Positions 36,240 to 45,733 of a DNA stretch of 64,000 nt are shown piece after piece. The first letter of the stretch is position 1; each line of letters starts with the position of its first letter. A program made the translations under genes and the position numbers. Under the pieces are notes generated by a model, which was not told the origin of the DNA, did no database searches, and was given only the letters and a program-made list of their open reading frames with translations. The stretch covers positions 992,001 to 1,056,000 of the forward strand of contig NZ_BAABAY010000001.1 in assembly GCF_039537665.1 (NCBI RefSeq). The letters run 5' to 3'. This DNA comes from Gaetbulibacter_A aestuarii. GTDB lineage: Bacteria > Bacteroidota > Bacteroidia > Flavobacteriales > Flavobacteriaceae.

Positions 36240-37091
36240 TTGAAAGTTTATACTAATAAAGAAGACATAAGGAAAGCGATTGCTAAATTTAAATCTGATG
36301 GGAAGCACCTTGGATTAGTTCCTACCATGGGTGCCTTGCATGAAGGTCATTTAGATTTGGTGAAAAAAGCCTGTAAGGAAAACGACAAGGTGGCAGTGAC
36401 TATTTTTGTGAATCCAACCCAATTTAATAATGCCGAGGATTTAGAGAAATATCCAAGAACGCTGGATACGGATTTAAAAGCTTTGGAAGCTTTGGATACA
36501 GACAACATTATGGTTTACGCTCCTGAGGTTGATGATATTTATGAAGGCCAAACTACCTCTGAATCTTTTGATTTTGATGGTTTGGAACATGAAATGGAGG
36601 GTAAATTTCGTCCGGGACATTTTAATGGCGTTGGTACGGTGGTAAAACATCTATTCAAAATCATTGAACCTGAAAGGGCTTATTTTGGAGAAAAGGATTT
36701 TCAGCAACTAGCGATCATAAAAAAAATGGTGAAAAAAGAAGCACTTCCTGTAAAGGTAATTGCTTGTCCTATTTTTCGCGAACCAAGCGGTTTGGCCATG
36801 AGTTCACGAAATTTAAGATTAACACCAGAACATAAAAAGGCAGCACCTTTTATTTACAAAACATTAAAAACTGTCAGATCAAAGTTTGGCACAGAATCTG
36901 CACAAAATATAAGTGCTTGGGTTCAGGAAGAATTTGCAAAACAACCCTTATTAGAATTAGAATATTTTGTAATTGCAGATACTAAAACCCTAAAACCAAT
37001 AGAACAAATAGAACCACAAAAAGCATATAGAGCCTTTATAGCAGTGTATGCAGATGATATAAGACTGATAGATAATATCGCATTAAATTAA
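36240..37091 (+). CDS. panC: Pantothenate synthetase (TTG start)
   Basis: Condenses pantoate and beta-alanine, using ATP, to give pantothenate, the coenzyme A precursor. 283 residues, normal length. [14 protein letters not shown] carries the HIGH-like nucleotide motif, FVNPTQFN and [10 protein letters not shown] the substrate pocket, and SSRNLRL the C-terminal signature. The start must be the TTG at 36240: an in-frame stop lies nine bases upstream, and the next ATG is inside the active-site motif. A TAAGTTTG box at 36209-36216 is a likely promoter element. panD follows after 13 bp. Confidence 0.95.
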   Translation: MKVYTNKEDIRKAIAKFKSDGKHLGLVPTMGALHEGHLDLVKKACKENDKVAVTIFVNPTQFNNAEDLEKYPRTLDTDLKALEALDTDNIMVYAPEVDDIYEGQTTSESFDFDGLEHEMEGKFRPGHFNGVGTVVKHLFKIIEPERAYFGEKDFQQLAIIKKMVKKEALPVKVIACPIFREPSGLAMSSRNLRLTPEHKKAAPFIYKTLKTVRSKFGTESAQNISAWVQEEFAKQPLLELEYFVIADTKTLKPIEQIEPQKAYRAFIAVYADDIRLIDNIALN

Positions 37092-37104
37092 TTATCTTTG
37101 CCAC

Positions 37105-37455
37105 ATGCAAATTCAAGTTGTAAAATCGAAAATCCACAGAGTAAAATGCACTGGTGCAGACCTCAACTATATAGGTAGTATTACCATAGATGAAGATCTG
37201 ATGGATGCCGCTAATATTATTCAGGGAGAAAAAGTGCAGATCGTTAACAACGATAACGGTGAGCGCTTAGAAACCTATTGTATTCCGGGACCCCGAAATA
37301 CTGGTGAAATTACCCTTAACGGGGCAGCAGCCAGAAAAGTTTCTGTTGGCGATACCTTAATATTAATTACTTATGCCTTCATGAGTGTAGAGGAAGCTAA
37401 AGTATTTAAACCGGCCTTGGTATTTCCCGATGAAGCTACAAACCTTTTAAAATAA
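37105..37455 (+). CDS. panD: Aspartate 1-decarboxylase
   Basis: Makes beta-alanine from aspartate for the PanC reaction. 116 residues. The proenzyme self-cleaves between Gly24 and Ser25 (NYIGSITID) to create its pyruvoyl group; the C-terminal half contains [18 protein letters not shown], also conserved. Adjacent panC and panD supply the pantoate-to-pantothenate step together. It lies 13 bp after panC and 4 bp before the UPF0104 gene. Confidence 0.95.
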   Translation: MQIQVVKSKIHRVKCTGADLNYIGSITIDEDLMDAANIIQGEKVQIVNNDNGERLETYCIPGPRNTGEITLNGAAARKVSVGDTLILITYAFMSVEEAKVFKPALVFPDEATNLLK

Positions 37456-37459
37456 CCTG

Positions 37460-38428
37460 TTGAAATATACAACGAAAGATATTCTAAAATTCACACTCCC
37501 ATTAGCACTGGGAGTTTTTTTAGTTTGGTATTCCTTGTCGCAAATTTCCATAGAGACTTTAATTCAATATTTTAAAAAGGCCAATTATTTCTATATTATA
37601 CTAGGTATGCTTTTTGGGCTATTAAGTCATTTATCCAGAGCTTACCGTTGGTTGTTTCAGTTGGAACCACTGGGTTATAAGATTAAACTGGGTAATAGCA
37701 TCATGGCGGTTTTGGCAACCTACCTTATTAATTATACCATTCCCAGAGCAGGTGAAGTGGCGCGTGCGTCCATTATTACCAATTATGAAAAAGTGCCTTT
37801 TGAAAAAGTTTTAGGTACCATCGTTGCAGAGCGTATCGCAGATCTGATCATGATCTTTCTGATTGTCGTGGTTACTTTATTCATTCAATTCGATTTTATT
37901 TATTCTTTTTTAATAGATCGATTCGACCCTTTGAAACTCTTTATCGTGGCCTTAGTTGGGATTTTGGGAATGCTTGTTGTTTTTCAATACATCAAAAACG
38001 GAAAATCAAAATTGGCATTGCGAATCAAAACTTTTGTGAACGGTTTAATTGAAGGGGCACTCAGTATTTTCAAAATGAAGAAAAAGTGGCCATTTATTTT
38101 TCATACCATATTTATTTGGGCTATGTATGTGCTTATGTTCTATGTGACATCTTTTGCCTTGCCTAACACTTCCGATATTCCTTTTTCAGCCATTCTCGTT
38201 GGATTTATAGCAGGTGGTCTTAGTATCGCTGCCACTAATGGCGGTATAGGTTCTTATCCTGAGGCTATTGTGTTGGCCTTTTCTCTATTCGGTTATGCAG
38301 CAGATCCCAGTCGTGCTTTTGGTTGGATCATGTGGTCTGCCCAAACTATTTTGATCATTATCTTTGGGGGGCTTTCCTTAATTTTGCTGCCTGTTTTTAA
38401 TAGAAAAAATCAAATTAAAGAAGCTTAA
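37460..38428 (+). CDS. UPF0104 / lysylphosphatidylglycerol synthase-type membrane protein (TTG start)
   Basis: A polytopic inner-membrane protein of 322 residues with about eight transmembrane helices, of the LPG synthase TM-region family. Conserved landmarks are SHLSRAYRW near residue 56, NYTIPRAGEVARA near 90-102, and TNGGIGSYPEAIVLAF near 260-275. Relatives flip or synthesise aminoacyl lipids, but many, like this one, lack the cytosolic transferase domain. TTG at 37460 is the only reasonable start, since a stop lies four codons upstream and the next ATG is around residue 50. It starts 4 bp after panD. Confidence 0.85.
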   Translation: MKYTTKDILKFTLPLALGVFLVWYSLSQISIETLIQYFKKANYFYIILGMLFGLLSHLSRAYRWLFQLEPLGYKIKLGNSIMAVLATYLINYTIPRAGEVARASIITNYEKVPFEKVLGTIVAERIADLIMIFLIVVVTLFIQFDFIYSFLIDRFDPLKLFIVALVGILGMLVVFQYIKNGKSKLALRIKTFVNGLIEGALSIFKMKKKWPFIFHTIFIWAMYVLMFYVTSFALPNTSDIPFSAILVGFIAGGLSIAATNGGIGSYPEAIVLAFSLFGYAADPSRAFGWIMWSAQTILIIIFGGLSLILLPVFNRKNQIKEA

Positions 38429-38501
38429 TACCTAAAGTATTTTACTTTCAATCTATCGCTTATTTTATTACCTTGTGCTATCATTCTCAAATCCTTTAGT
38501 A

Positions 38502-39653
38502 ATGAAAAAATTACCACTATGTATTGTGCTGCTATTTATTAGCTTACAAACGCTTAACGCCCAGGCCAAATATGAGAATTTTCAATCTCAAAAAATGGGT
38601 GAAGAACGCCAGTTAAAAATATTATTGCCCCGAAATTATGAAGCTAATTCAGACAAAGCGTATCCACTTTTTGTGGTGTTGGATGGTGATTATTTATTTG
38701 AAGCTGTATCGGGTAATGTAGATTTTCTCTCGTATTGGGAAGAAATGCCTGAAGCCATAGTTGTGGGTATTAATCAATATGGAAAGCGTTACGACGATTG
38801 TATGTATTCAGCACAAAATGGTTTGCCTATTGAAAGTGGAGCTAACTTTTTTGAATTTGTTGGCGGAGAACTTTTAACCTATTTGGAACGTAACTATCGC
38901 ATTGGTAATTTCAAGGTTATTGTTGGACAGAGCGATACCGCCAATTTTATCAATTACTTTTTGTTGAAACCCGATCCGATCTTCCAAGGCTATATTGCCA
39001 TGAGTCCGGAATTAGCACCACAAATGATCGATTATTTACCCCAAAGGTTAGGTTCAGTTGAGAAAAATACGTTTTATTGTTTGGCTGATACCGCTCTGGA
39101 TACGAAATCCATCAAGGATATGGTATCGGCACTAGATAGTGATATCAAGGCTAAGGAAAACGAAAAGGTACAGTATAATTTTAATAGTTTTGAAAGCCCT
39201 TCGCATTATGCGTTACCGGCTCAAGCTTTACCTAAAGCCTTAGAATTTATGTTCAAGGTTTTTCAACCCATTTCAAAGCAGGAATATCAGGATAAAATAT
39301 TAAAACTGGAAGGCTCGCCGGTAACCTATCTCAAAGAAAAATATCAGGCTATAAAAGATTATTATGGCATAGATAAACCAATTTTGGTGAATGATTTTAA
39401 AGCGATTGCTGCGGCCATTGAAAAAAATGAGCTTTTCGAGGCATATGAAGAACTCGGAAAAATGGCAAATAAAGCCTATCCGGATACCCTTATGGGACTT
39501 TACTATATCGGGCGTTTTTATGAAGAAACCGGAGAACCCAAAAAAGCCATGCGAACTTTTGAATCAGCTTATGCTCTTGATGAAATTGGTGGTATTACGA
39601 AAGATATGGCCATGGACCGCGCTGATGCCATTAAAGCAGATTTCGGATATTAA
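38502..39653 (+). CDS. Secreted esterase-like alpha/beta hydrolase with C-terminal helical tail
   Basis: 383 residues from the ATG at 38502, which begins a signal peptide ending TLNAQ. The first 260 residues resemble the Fes/IroE esterase family (RQLKILLPRNYE, YPLFVVLDGDYLFE, PEAIVVGINQYGKRYDDC). The nucleophile elbow reads VGQSDTA, that is GxSxT rather than GxSxG, and the distal His lies in PSHYALP. The C-terminal 110 residues are helical and TPR-like (LMGLYYIGRFYEETGEPKKAMRTFESAYAL). The stop overlaps the radA start by one base (TAATG), implying coupled translation. Confidence 0.75.
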   Translation: MKKLPLCIVLLFISLQTLNAQAKYENFQSQKMGEERQLKILLPRNYEANSDKAYPLFVVLDGDYLFEAVSGNVDFLSYWEEMPEAIVVGINQYGKRYDDCMYSAQNGLPIESGANFFEFVGGELLTYLERNYRIGNFKVIVGQSDTANFINYFLLKPDPIFQGYIAMSPELAPQMIDYLPQRLGSVEKNTFYCLADTALDTKSIKDMVSALDSDIKAKENEKVQYNFNSFESPSHYALPAQALPKALEFMFKVFQPISKQEYQDKILKLEGSPVTYLKEKYQAIKDYYGIDKPILVNDFKAIAAAIEKNELFEAYEELGKMANKAYPDTLMGLYYIGRFYEETGEPKKAMRTFESAYALDEIGGITKDMAMDRADAIKADFGY

Positions 39654-41011
39654 TGGCTAAAGTAAAAACAACCTTTTTCTGTCAGAATTGTGGCACCCAA
39701 TACGCCAAATGGCAAGGGCAATGCAATGCTTGTAAAGAGTGGAATACCATCGTTGAAGAGGTCGTTCAAAAACCGGAAAAAAGCGACTGGAAACTTCCTT
39801 CAACCAATAATAAAAAAGCATCCAAACCCCTTCGGATCCAGGACATCGATGTGTCCAAAGAACCACGTTTAGATACCTTCGATAAAGAATTCAATCGCGT
39901 TTTAGGTGGTGGCCTGGTGCCGGGGTCATTAACACTTTTAGGCGGAGAACCCGGTATTGGAAAGAGTACGTTATTGCTTCAAATGACTTTAAAATTACCG
40001 TATAAAACGTTATATGTTTCCGGTGAGGAAAGTCAGAAACAGATTAAGCGCCGCGCAGAACGCATCAATCCGAGCCATAATAATTGCTACATTTTAACCG
40101 AGACCAAAACTCAGAATATCTTCAAGCAAATTTCGGATCTGGAACCGGATATTGTGATCGTCGATTCTATCCAAACGTTGCATAGTGATTATATAGAATC
40201 TTCCTCCGGGAGTATATCTCAAATCAAGGAATGTACAACAGAACTTATCAAATTCGCTAAAGAAACTTCGACGCCGGTGTTATTGATTGGTCATATTACT
40301 AAAGATGGTAATATCGCAGGACCGAAAATATTAGAACACATGGTGGATACAGTACTACAATTTGAAGGCGATCGCAATCACGTATTCCGAATTTTAAGAG
40401 CTCATAAAAACAGGTTCGGTTCTACAAATGAATTGGGTATTTATGAGATGCAAGGTTCCGGATTAAGAGAAGTAACGAATCCCTCCGAACTGTTAATTTC
40501 AAAAAAGGACGATGAACTTTCCGGGCATGCCATTGCGGCTACCATTGAAGGATTAAGACCTTTAATGATCGAGGTTCAGGCCCTGGTTAGTACTGCGGTT
40601 TACGGTACACCACAACGCAGCGCCACTGGTTTTAATGCGAAACGATTAAATATGCTTTTGGCTGTTCTGGAAAAACGTGCCGGCTTCCGATTGGGAGCCA
40701 AAGACGTCTTTCTAAACATTACTGGCGGAATTACCGTTGATGATCCTGCCATTGATCTGAGTGTTGTGGCAGCTATTTTATCTTCCAATGAAGATGCGCC
40801 GGTTCCAAAAGATTTTTGTTTCGCCGCTGAGGTAGGTTTATCAGGAGAAATTCGTCCCGTACAACGCGTTGAACAACGTATTTTGGAGGCAGAAAAACTC
40901 GGATTTTCTACAATTTTTATTTCGAAATACAATAAAATCGCGCTAAAAAACACCAAAATTAAAATTCAGCTCATTTCAAAAATTGAAGACCTCATTGGTG
41001 TCATTGTCTGA
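39653..41011 (+). CDS. radA: DNA repair protein RadA
   Basis: A RecA-like branch-migration ATPase of 452 residues. An N-terminal zinc finger has CxxC-12-CxxC (FCQNCG and QCNACKEW). The Walker A site is GGEPGIGKST, the RadA motif is AHKNRFGSTNELGIYEM (KNRFG), and the C-terminal Lon-like domain ends with LSGEIRPVQRVEQRILEA. Start ATG overlaps the preceding gene by one base. The 125 bp following separate it from ileS. Confidence 0.95.
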   Translation: MAKVKTTFFCQNCGTQYAKWQGQCNACKEWNTIVEEVVQKPEKSDWKLPSTNNKKASKPLRIQDIDVSKEPRLDTFDKEFNRVLGGGLVPGSLTLLGGEPGIGKSTLLLQMTLKLPYKTLYVSGEESQKQIKRRAERINPSHNNCYILTETKTQNIFKQISDLEPDIVIVDSIQTLHSDYIESSSGSISQIKECTTELIKFAKETSTPVLLIGHITKDGNIAGPKILEHMVDTVLQFEGDRNHVFRILRAHKNRFGSTNELGIYEMQGSGLREVTNPSELLISKKDDELSGHAIAATIEGLRPLMIEVQALVSTAVYGTPQRSATGFNAKRLNMLLAVLEKRAGFRLGAKDVFLNITGGITVDDPAIDLSVVAAILSSNEDAPVPKDFCFAAEVGLSGEIRPVQRVEQRILEAEKLGFSTIFISKYNKIALKNTKIKIQLISKIEDLIGVIV

Positions 41012-41139
41012 AACCCTGAAAATAGTGCGGTAAAGGCAAAAATGAACGTCGTTTTAACGCGTTGTTAAATAATAGAAAACCATAGGGTCATTTTTGTTAA
41101 AATTCATTAAATTCGCGCATTTAAAAGAAAGACCAGTTG

Positions 41140-44100
41140 ATGAGCACGAAATTTCCTGAATATAAAGGACTTGACTTACCAAAAGTAGCAGAAGAAATTT
41201 TGCACTATTGGGAAGAAAACACCATTTTCGAGAAAAGCGTTTCTACAAGAGAAGGACATAAACCTTTTGTATTTTTTGAAGGGCCACCTTCAGCAAACGG
41301 ATTGCCCGGCGTACACCATGTTTTGGCGCGTGCTATTAAAGATATTTTCCCCCGATATAAGACCATGAAAGGTTTCCAGGTGAAGCGAAAAGCCGGTTGG
41401 GATACACATGGTTTACCTATTGAATTGGGCGTGGAAAAAGAGCTCGGTATCACCAAAGAAGATATCGGCAAAACCATTTCTGTTGAAGATTATAATGCTG
41501 CTTGTAGAAAAGCGGTTATGCGCTACACCGATGTGTGGAACGATCTTACACAGAAAATGGGTTATTGGGTAGATATGGACGATCCGTACATTACTTACGA
41601 ACCCAAATACATGGAATCGGTTTGGTGGTTGCTTAAACAGATCTACAACAAAAATTTATTGTATAAAGGCTACACGATCCAGCCCTATTCGCCAAAAGCA
41701 GGAACCGGATTGAGTTCACATGAGTTGAACCAACCGGGAACGTATCAGGACGTAACGGATACAACGGTGGTAGCACAGTTCAAAGCGAATACAGATTCCC
41801 TTCCTGACTTTTTACAAAACGAAGGCGACATCTATTTTCTGGCCTGGACGACCACGCCCTGGACCTTACCAAGTAACACGGCTTTAACTGTTGGGCCAAA
41901 GATCGATTATGTTTTAGTTGAAACCTATAACCAATATACTTTTGAGCCAATCAAAGTGATCCTGGCAAAAAAGCTGGTAGATTATCAGTTCTCAGGAAAA
42001 TTCAAACGTGTTGAAAGTAGTGCAGATTTAGAAGGTTTCAAGGAAAGCGATAAAAAGATTCCATACTTTGTAAGTAAGGAATTTACCGGAAAAGATTTAG
42101 TAGGGATCACTTACGAACAGCTCCTGGATTATGCACAACCATTCGAACATCCAGAGAATGCTTTTCGCGTTATTGCGGGAGACTTTGTAACTACTGAGGA
42201 CGGAACCGGAATCGTACATACAGCGCCAACGTTTGGTGCAGATGATGCCCTGGTGGCGAAACAAGCCACACCGGAAATTCCACCAATGCTGGTAAAAGAT
42301 GAGCATGGCAATTTAGTGCCTTTGGTTGATCTTCAAGGGAAATTCAGACCAGAAATGGGGGAATTTGCAGGGAAGTACGTGAAGAATGAATATTATACCG
42401 ATGGTGAAACTCCTGAGAAATCTGTGGATGTAGAACTCGCTATCAAACTTAAAATAGAAAATAAGGCCTTTAAGGTTGAAAAATATAAACACAGCTATCC
42501 GAATTGCTGGCGTACCGATAAACCGATCCTTTATTATCCTTTGGACTCCTGGTTTATCAAGGTCACCGATGTGAAAAATCGCATGTACGAATTGAATGAA
42601 ACCATTAACTGGAAACCAAAAGCCACCGGTACCGGGCGTTTTGGAAACTGGTTAGCGAATGCCAACGATTGGAATTTATCGCGTTCGCGCTATTGGGGCA
42701 TTCCATTACCTATCTGGCGTACCGAAGATGGTAAGGAAGAGATTTGCATTGGTTCTGTTGAAGAATTAAAAGCCGAAATGCAAAAAGCGGTGGACGCCGG
42801 TGTGATGGACAAAGCCATTTTTGAGGATTTCAAAGTGGGCGATTTTAGTGAAGAAAACTATGCTAAGATCGATCTGCATAAAAATATTGTTGATGCTATT
42901 GTTTTGGTGTCTGATTCCGGAAAACCAATGTATCGTGAAAGTGACTTGATCGATGTATGGTTCGATTCCGGATCTATGCCTTACGCGCAATGGCATTATC
43001 CATTTGAGAACCGTGAATTAATTGATGATAGAATCGCTTACCCGGCAGATTTTATTGCCGAAGGTGTCGATCAAACACGTGGTTGGTTCTATACGCTTCA
43101 CGCTATAGGAACTATGGTTTTCGATTCTGTTGCCTATAAAAATGTGGTATCGAATGGTTTGGTTTTGGATAAGAACGGACAAAAAATGTCCAAGCGTTTA
43201 GGGAATGCCGTAGATCCGTTTGAAACCCTTAAAGATTATGGTGCTGATGCGACGCGTTGGTATATGATAAGCAATGCCAATCCGTGGGATAACCTGAAGT
43301 TTGATATTGATGGTGTGGAAGAAGTAAAACGTAAATTCTTTGGAACACTTTACAATACGTACTCATTCTTTAGTCTGTATACGAATTTAGACGGTTTTAA
43401 TTACAGCGAAGCTGAAGTACCGTTGGAAGAACGTCCGGAACTGGATCGTTGGATTCTCTCTGAACTTCATACCCTGATCAAAAAAGTAGATGGATTCTAC
43501 GACGATTACGAACCAACAAAAGCAGCGAGAGCCATTTCAGATTTTACACAAGACTATCTGAGTAACTGGTATGTTCGTTTAAGCAGAAGACGGTTCTGGA
43601 AAGGCGATTATCAACAAGATAAAATATCGGCCTATCAAACTCTTTACACGTGTATGCTTACCATTGCGAAATTGGGTGCCCCGATTGCACCATTCTTTAT
43701 GGATAAATTGTATTTGGATTTAAATTCAGTGAGCCAAAAAGAAGGATTTGAAAGTGTGCATTTGGCCCAATTCCCGGATTACGATGAAGCCGTCATCGAT
43801 AAATCTCTGGAGCGTAAGATGGAAAGCGCGCAAACAATATCTTCTTTGGTGTTATCGTTAAGAGCTAAAGAGAAAATTAAAGTGCGTCAGCCGTTACAGA
43901 AAGTGATTATTCCTGTAATTAGTGCCCAACAAAAAGAAGAGATTGAAGCCGTATCTTCATTGATAAAATATGAAGTGAACGTCAAGGAGATTGAGCTCTT
44001 AGATGATGCTTCCGATATTCTTGTAAAACAGATAAAACCCAATTTTAAAGTATTAGGGCCAAGGTTTGGAAAGGATATGAAAGCCATAGCTAACGTTGTT

Positions 44101-44544
44101 ATGAACTTTACGTCGGAAGATATCAACAAAATAGAACAAAATGGTGCTTTGGAAGTCGCCGTTAATGGAAAAAACATTACATTAGAACGTGCCGATGTAG
44201 AAATTACCTCTCAGGATATAGAAGGTTGGCAGGTTGCAAATGAAGGCGCATTGACTGTAGCTTTAGACGTTACCATAACCGATGAACTACGTAAAGAAGG
44301 AATAGCCCGTGAACTTATTAATCGTATTCAAAACCTACGTAAAGATTCCGGTTTCGAGGTTACAGATCGTATCGATGTGATGCTTCAAAAAGATGCACAT
44401 ATCGTAAATGCTATAAAAACAAATATTGATTATATAAAAACAGAAACATTAACTGAAGCCCTAGAAATTAAAGACGAAATCCATGATGGTATTGATATTT
44501 CGTTCGATGATGTAAATACGAAGCTTCATATACAAAAACACTAA
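41140..44544 (+). CDS. ileS: Isoleucyl-tRNA synthetase, type 2
   Basis: Charges tRNA-Ile. 1134 residues from the ATG at 41140; a TTG directly upstream is also possible. The class I signature is PPSANGLPGVHHVLARAIKD, with GVHH in place of HIGH, and the KMSKS loop reads QKMSKRLGNAVDP. The editing domain begins around TTTPWTLPSNTAL. The length and HIGH variant, and the lack of the C-terminal zinc finger of E. coli-type enzymes, point to the eukaryote-like IleRS2 class, common in Bacteroidota and typically mupirocin-insensitive. The dksA-like gene follows 4 bp later. Confidence 0.93.
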   Translation: MSTKFPEYKGLDLPKVAEEILHYWEENTIFEKSVSTREGHKPFVFFEGPPSANGLPGVHHVLARAIKDIFPRYKTMKGFQVKRKAGWDTHGLPIELGVEKELGITKEDIGKTISVEDYNAACRKAVMRYTDVWNDLTQKMGYWVDMDDPYITYEPKYMESVWWLLKQIYNKNLLYKGYTIQPYSPKAGTGLSSHELNQPGTYQDVTDTTVVAQFKANTDSLPDFLQNEGDIYFLAWTTTPWTLPSNTALTVGPKIDYVLVETYNQYTFEPIKVILAKKLVDYQFSGKFKRVESSADLEGFKESDKKIPYFVSKEFTGKDLVGITYEQLLDYAQPFEHPENAFRVIAGDFVTTEDGTGIVHTAPTFGADDALVAKQATPEIPPMLVKDEHGNLVPLVDLQGKFRPEMGEFAGKYVKNEYYTDGETPEKSVDVELAIKLKIENKAFKVEKYKHSYPNCWRTDKPILYYPLDSWFIKVTDVKNRMYELNETINWKPKATGTGRFGNWLANANDWNLSRSRYWGIPLPIWRTEDGKEEICIGSVEELKAEMQKAVDAGVMDKAIFEDFKVGDFSEENYAKIDLHKNIVDAIVLVSDSGKPMYRESDLIDVWFDSGSMPYAQWHYPFENRELIDDRIAYPADFIAEGVDQTRGWFYTLHAIGTMVFDSVAYKNVVSNGLVLDKNGQKMSKRLGNAVDPFETLKDYGADATRWYMISNANPWDNLKFDIDGVEEVKRKFFGTLYNTYSFFSLYTNLDGFNYSEAEVPLEERPELDRWILSELHTLIKKVDGFYDDYEPTKAARAISDFTQDYLSNWYVRLSRRRFWKGDYQQDKISAYQTLYTCMLTIAKLGAPIAPFFMDKLYLDLNSVSQKEGFESVHLAQFPDYDEAVIDKSLERKMESAQTISSLVLSLRAKEKIKVRQPLQKVIIPVISAQQKEEIEAVSSLIKYEVNVKEIELLDDASDILVKQIKPNFKVLGPRFGKDMKAIANVVMNFTSEDINKIEQNGALEVAVNGKNITLERADVEITSQDIEGWQVANEGALTVALDVTITDELRKEGIARELINRIQNLRKDSGFEVTDRIDVMLQKDAHIVNAIKTNIDYIKTETLTEALEIKDEIHDGIDISFDDVNTKLHIQKH

Positions 44545-44548
44545 TATT

Positions 44549-44932
44549 ATGAAAACAGATGCTAATGTACGCTACTCAGATAAAGAATTAGCTGAGTTCA
44601 AAGCTTTGATACAGGATAAAATAAAGAAAGCACAACATGATTTGGAGTTGATAAAAAGTGCTTATATGAACAATCATAATAATGGTACGGATGATACTTC
44701 ACCTACATTTAAAGCTTTCGATGAAGGTAGTGAGGTTATGAGTAAGGAGTCCAATTCGCAGTTAGCAATTCGTCAGGAAAAGTTTATTCGCGACTTAAAG
44801 AATGCCTTAATCCGTATTGAAAATAAAACCTATGGCATTTGTCGTGTAACCGGGAAGTTAATAAACAAAAAGCGTTTAGAGCTTGTTCCGCATGCTACTT
44901 TAAGTATTGAAGCAAAAAATATGCAACAATAA
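44549..44932 (+). CDS. DksA/TraR-family protein with degenerate zinc finger
   Basis: A 127-residue protein. The N-terminal two-thirds form a coiled-coil hairpin (ELAEFKALIQDKIKKAQHDLELI). The C-terminal RIENKTYGICRVTGKLINKKRLELVPHATLSIE is the DksA-type finger with just one Cys retained of four, as in other Flavobacterial homologues I recall. DksA proteins bind RNA polymerase through the secondary channel. It starts 4 bp after ileS, so the synthetase, this regulator and possibly lspA share a message, though a hairpin lies between it and lspA. Confidence 0.85.
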   Translation: MKTDANVRYSDKELAEFKALIQDKIKKAQHDLELIKSAYMNNHNNGTDDTSPTFKAFDEGSEVMSKESNSQLAIRQEKFIRDLKNALIRIENKTYGICRVTGKLINKKRLELVPHATLSIEAKNMQQ

Positions 44933-44952
44933 TACGTTTTATAAAGTAAAAG

Positions 44953-44983
44953 AAACGTCTCAAAAACCTTGAGGCGTTTTTAT
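44953..44983 (+). terminator. Terminator downstream of the dksA-like gene
   Basis: An 11-bp stem with one G-U pair (44953-44963 with 44969-44979) and a 5-nt loop, followed by TTAT and further T-rich DNA. It separates ileS-dksA-like from lspA, although lspA starts only 34 bp later. Confidence 0.75.
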
Positions 44984-45016
44984 TTTCATTCTGTCGCTGA
45001 GGGAAATTAAAATTTC

Positions 45017-45637
45017 ATGTCTTTAAAAAAAGCTACTATTCTGATCGTTATTATTTTGCTGGTAGATCAAATCAGTAAAATATATATTAAAACTCATTTT
45101 TCGCTTTACGAAAGTATTTCTGTATTCTCCTGGTTTAAAATTTATTTCATTGAAAATGATGGGATGGCCTGGGGTACCAAGATCAGTGATTTTCTTTCAT
45201 TTATGACGGAGCGTTCTGCAAAACTCATCCTCACCGTTTTTAGGCTTGTAGCCATTATAGGGATTGGTTACTGGTTGTATGATGCTACGAAAAAAAAGCA
45301 ATCCAGAATATTAATTTTAGCCATTGCACTCATTTTTGCCGGCGCCCTGGGAAATATCATAGACTCTGTATTTTATGGCGTTTTATTCGATAGTAGTTTA
45401 AATCAGGTAGCTACCTTCTTACCAACTGATGGTGGTTACGATGCTATGTTGCATGGGCGCGTGGTGGATATGCTATATTTTCCTTTATTTAGTGTTGATT
45501 TACCACAGTGGCTTCCGTTTTATGGAGGTAAAAGATTTAACTTTTTCGAGCCGGTTTTTAATGTGGCCGACATGGCTATTAGCACCGGATTTTTAATGCT
45601 TATAGTGTTTAATAAACGCGCGTTTCAGAAAAAGTAG
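45017..45637 (+). CDS. lspA: Lipoprotein signal peptidase (signal peptidase II)
   Basis: An inner-membrane aspartic protease that cleaves prolipoproteins after lipidation. 206 residues, longer than the usual 160. Conserved motifs are DQISKIYIK (16-24), NDGMAWG, GALGNIIDSVFYG with one catalytic Asp, and FNVADMAIS with the second. An insertion between the two active-site regions (LFDSSLNQVATFLPTDGGYD) accounts for the extra length. Several lipoproteins in this window would be its substrates. Confidence 0.92.
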   Translation: MSLKKATILIVIILLVDQISKIYIKTHFSLYESISVFSWFKIYFIENDGMAWGTKISDFLSFMTERSAKLILTVFRLVAIIGIGYWLYDATKKKQSRILILAIALIFAGALGNIIDSVFYGVLFDSSLNQVATFLPTDGGYDAMLHGRVVDMLYFPLFSVDLPQWLPFYGGKRFNFFEPVFNVADMAISTGFLMLIVFNKRAFQKK

Positions 45638-45733
45638 AATCTGATTAAAAGAAAAAACTTACTTCTACTTTTTTAATTCTTCAAAGGTATTTACTATATT
45701 TAACAAGCTATTAAATCTATACCATAATTCTTG

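Noticed and set aside
37093..37100. TATCTTTG before panD as an independent promoter
   Set aside because: A perfect -7 box, but it lies at the panC-panD junction with no TTG at a usable distance, so an internal promoter is not supported well enough to list.
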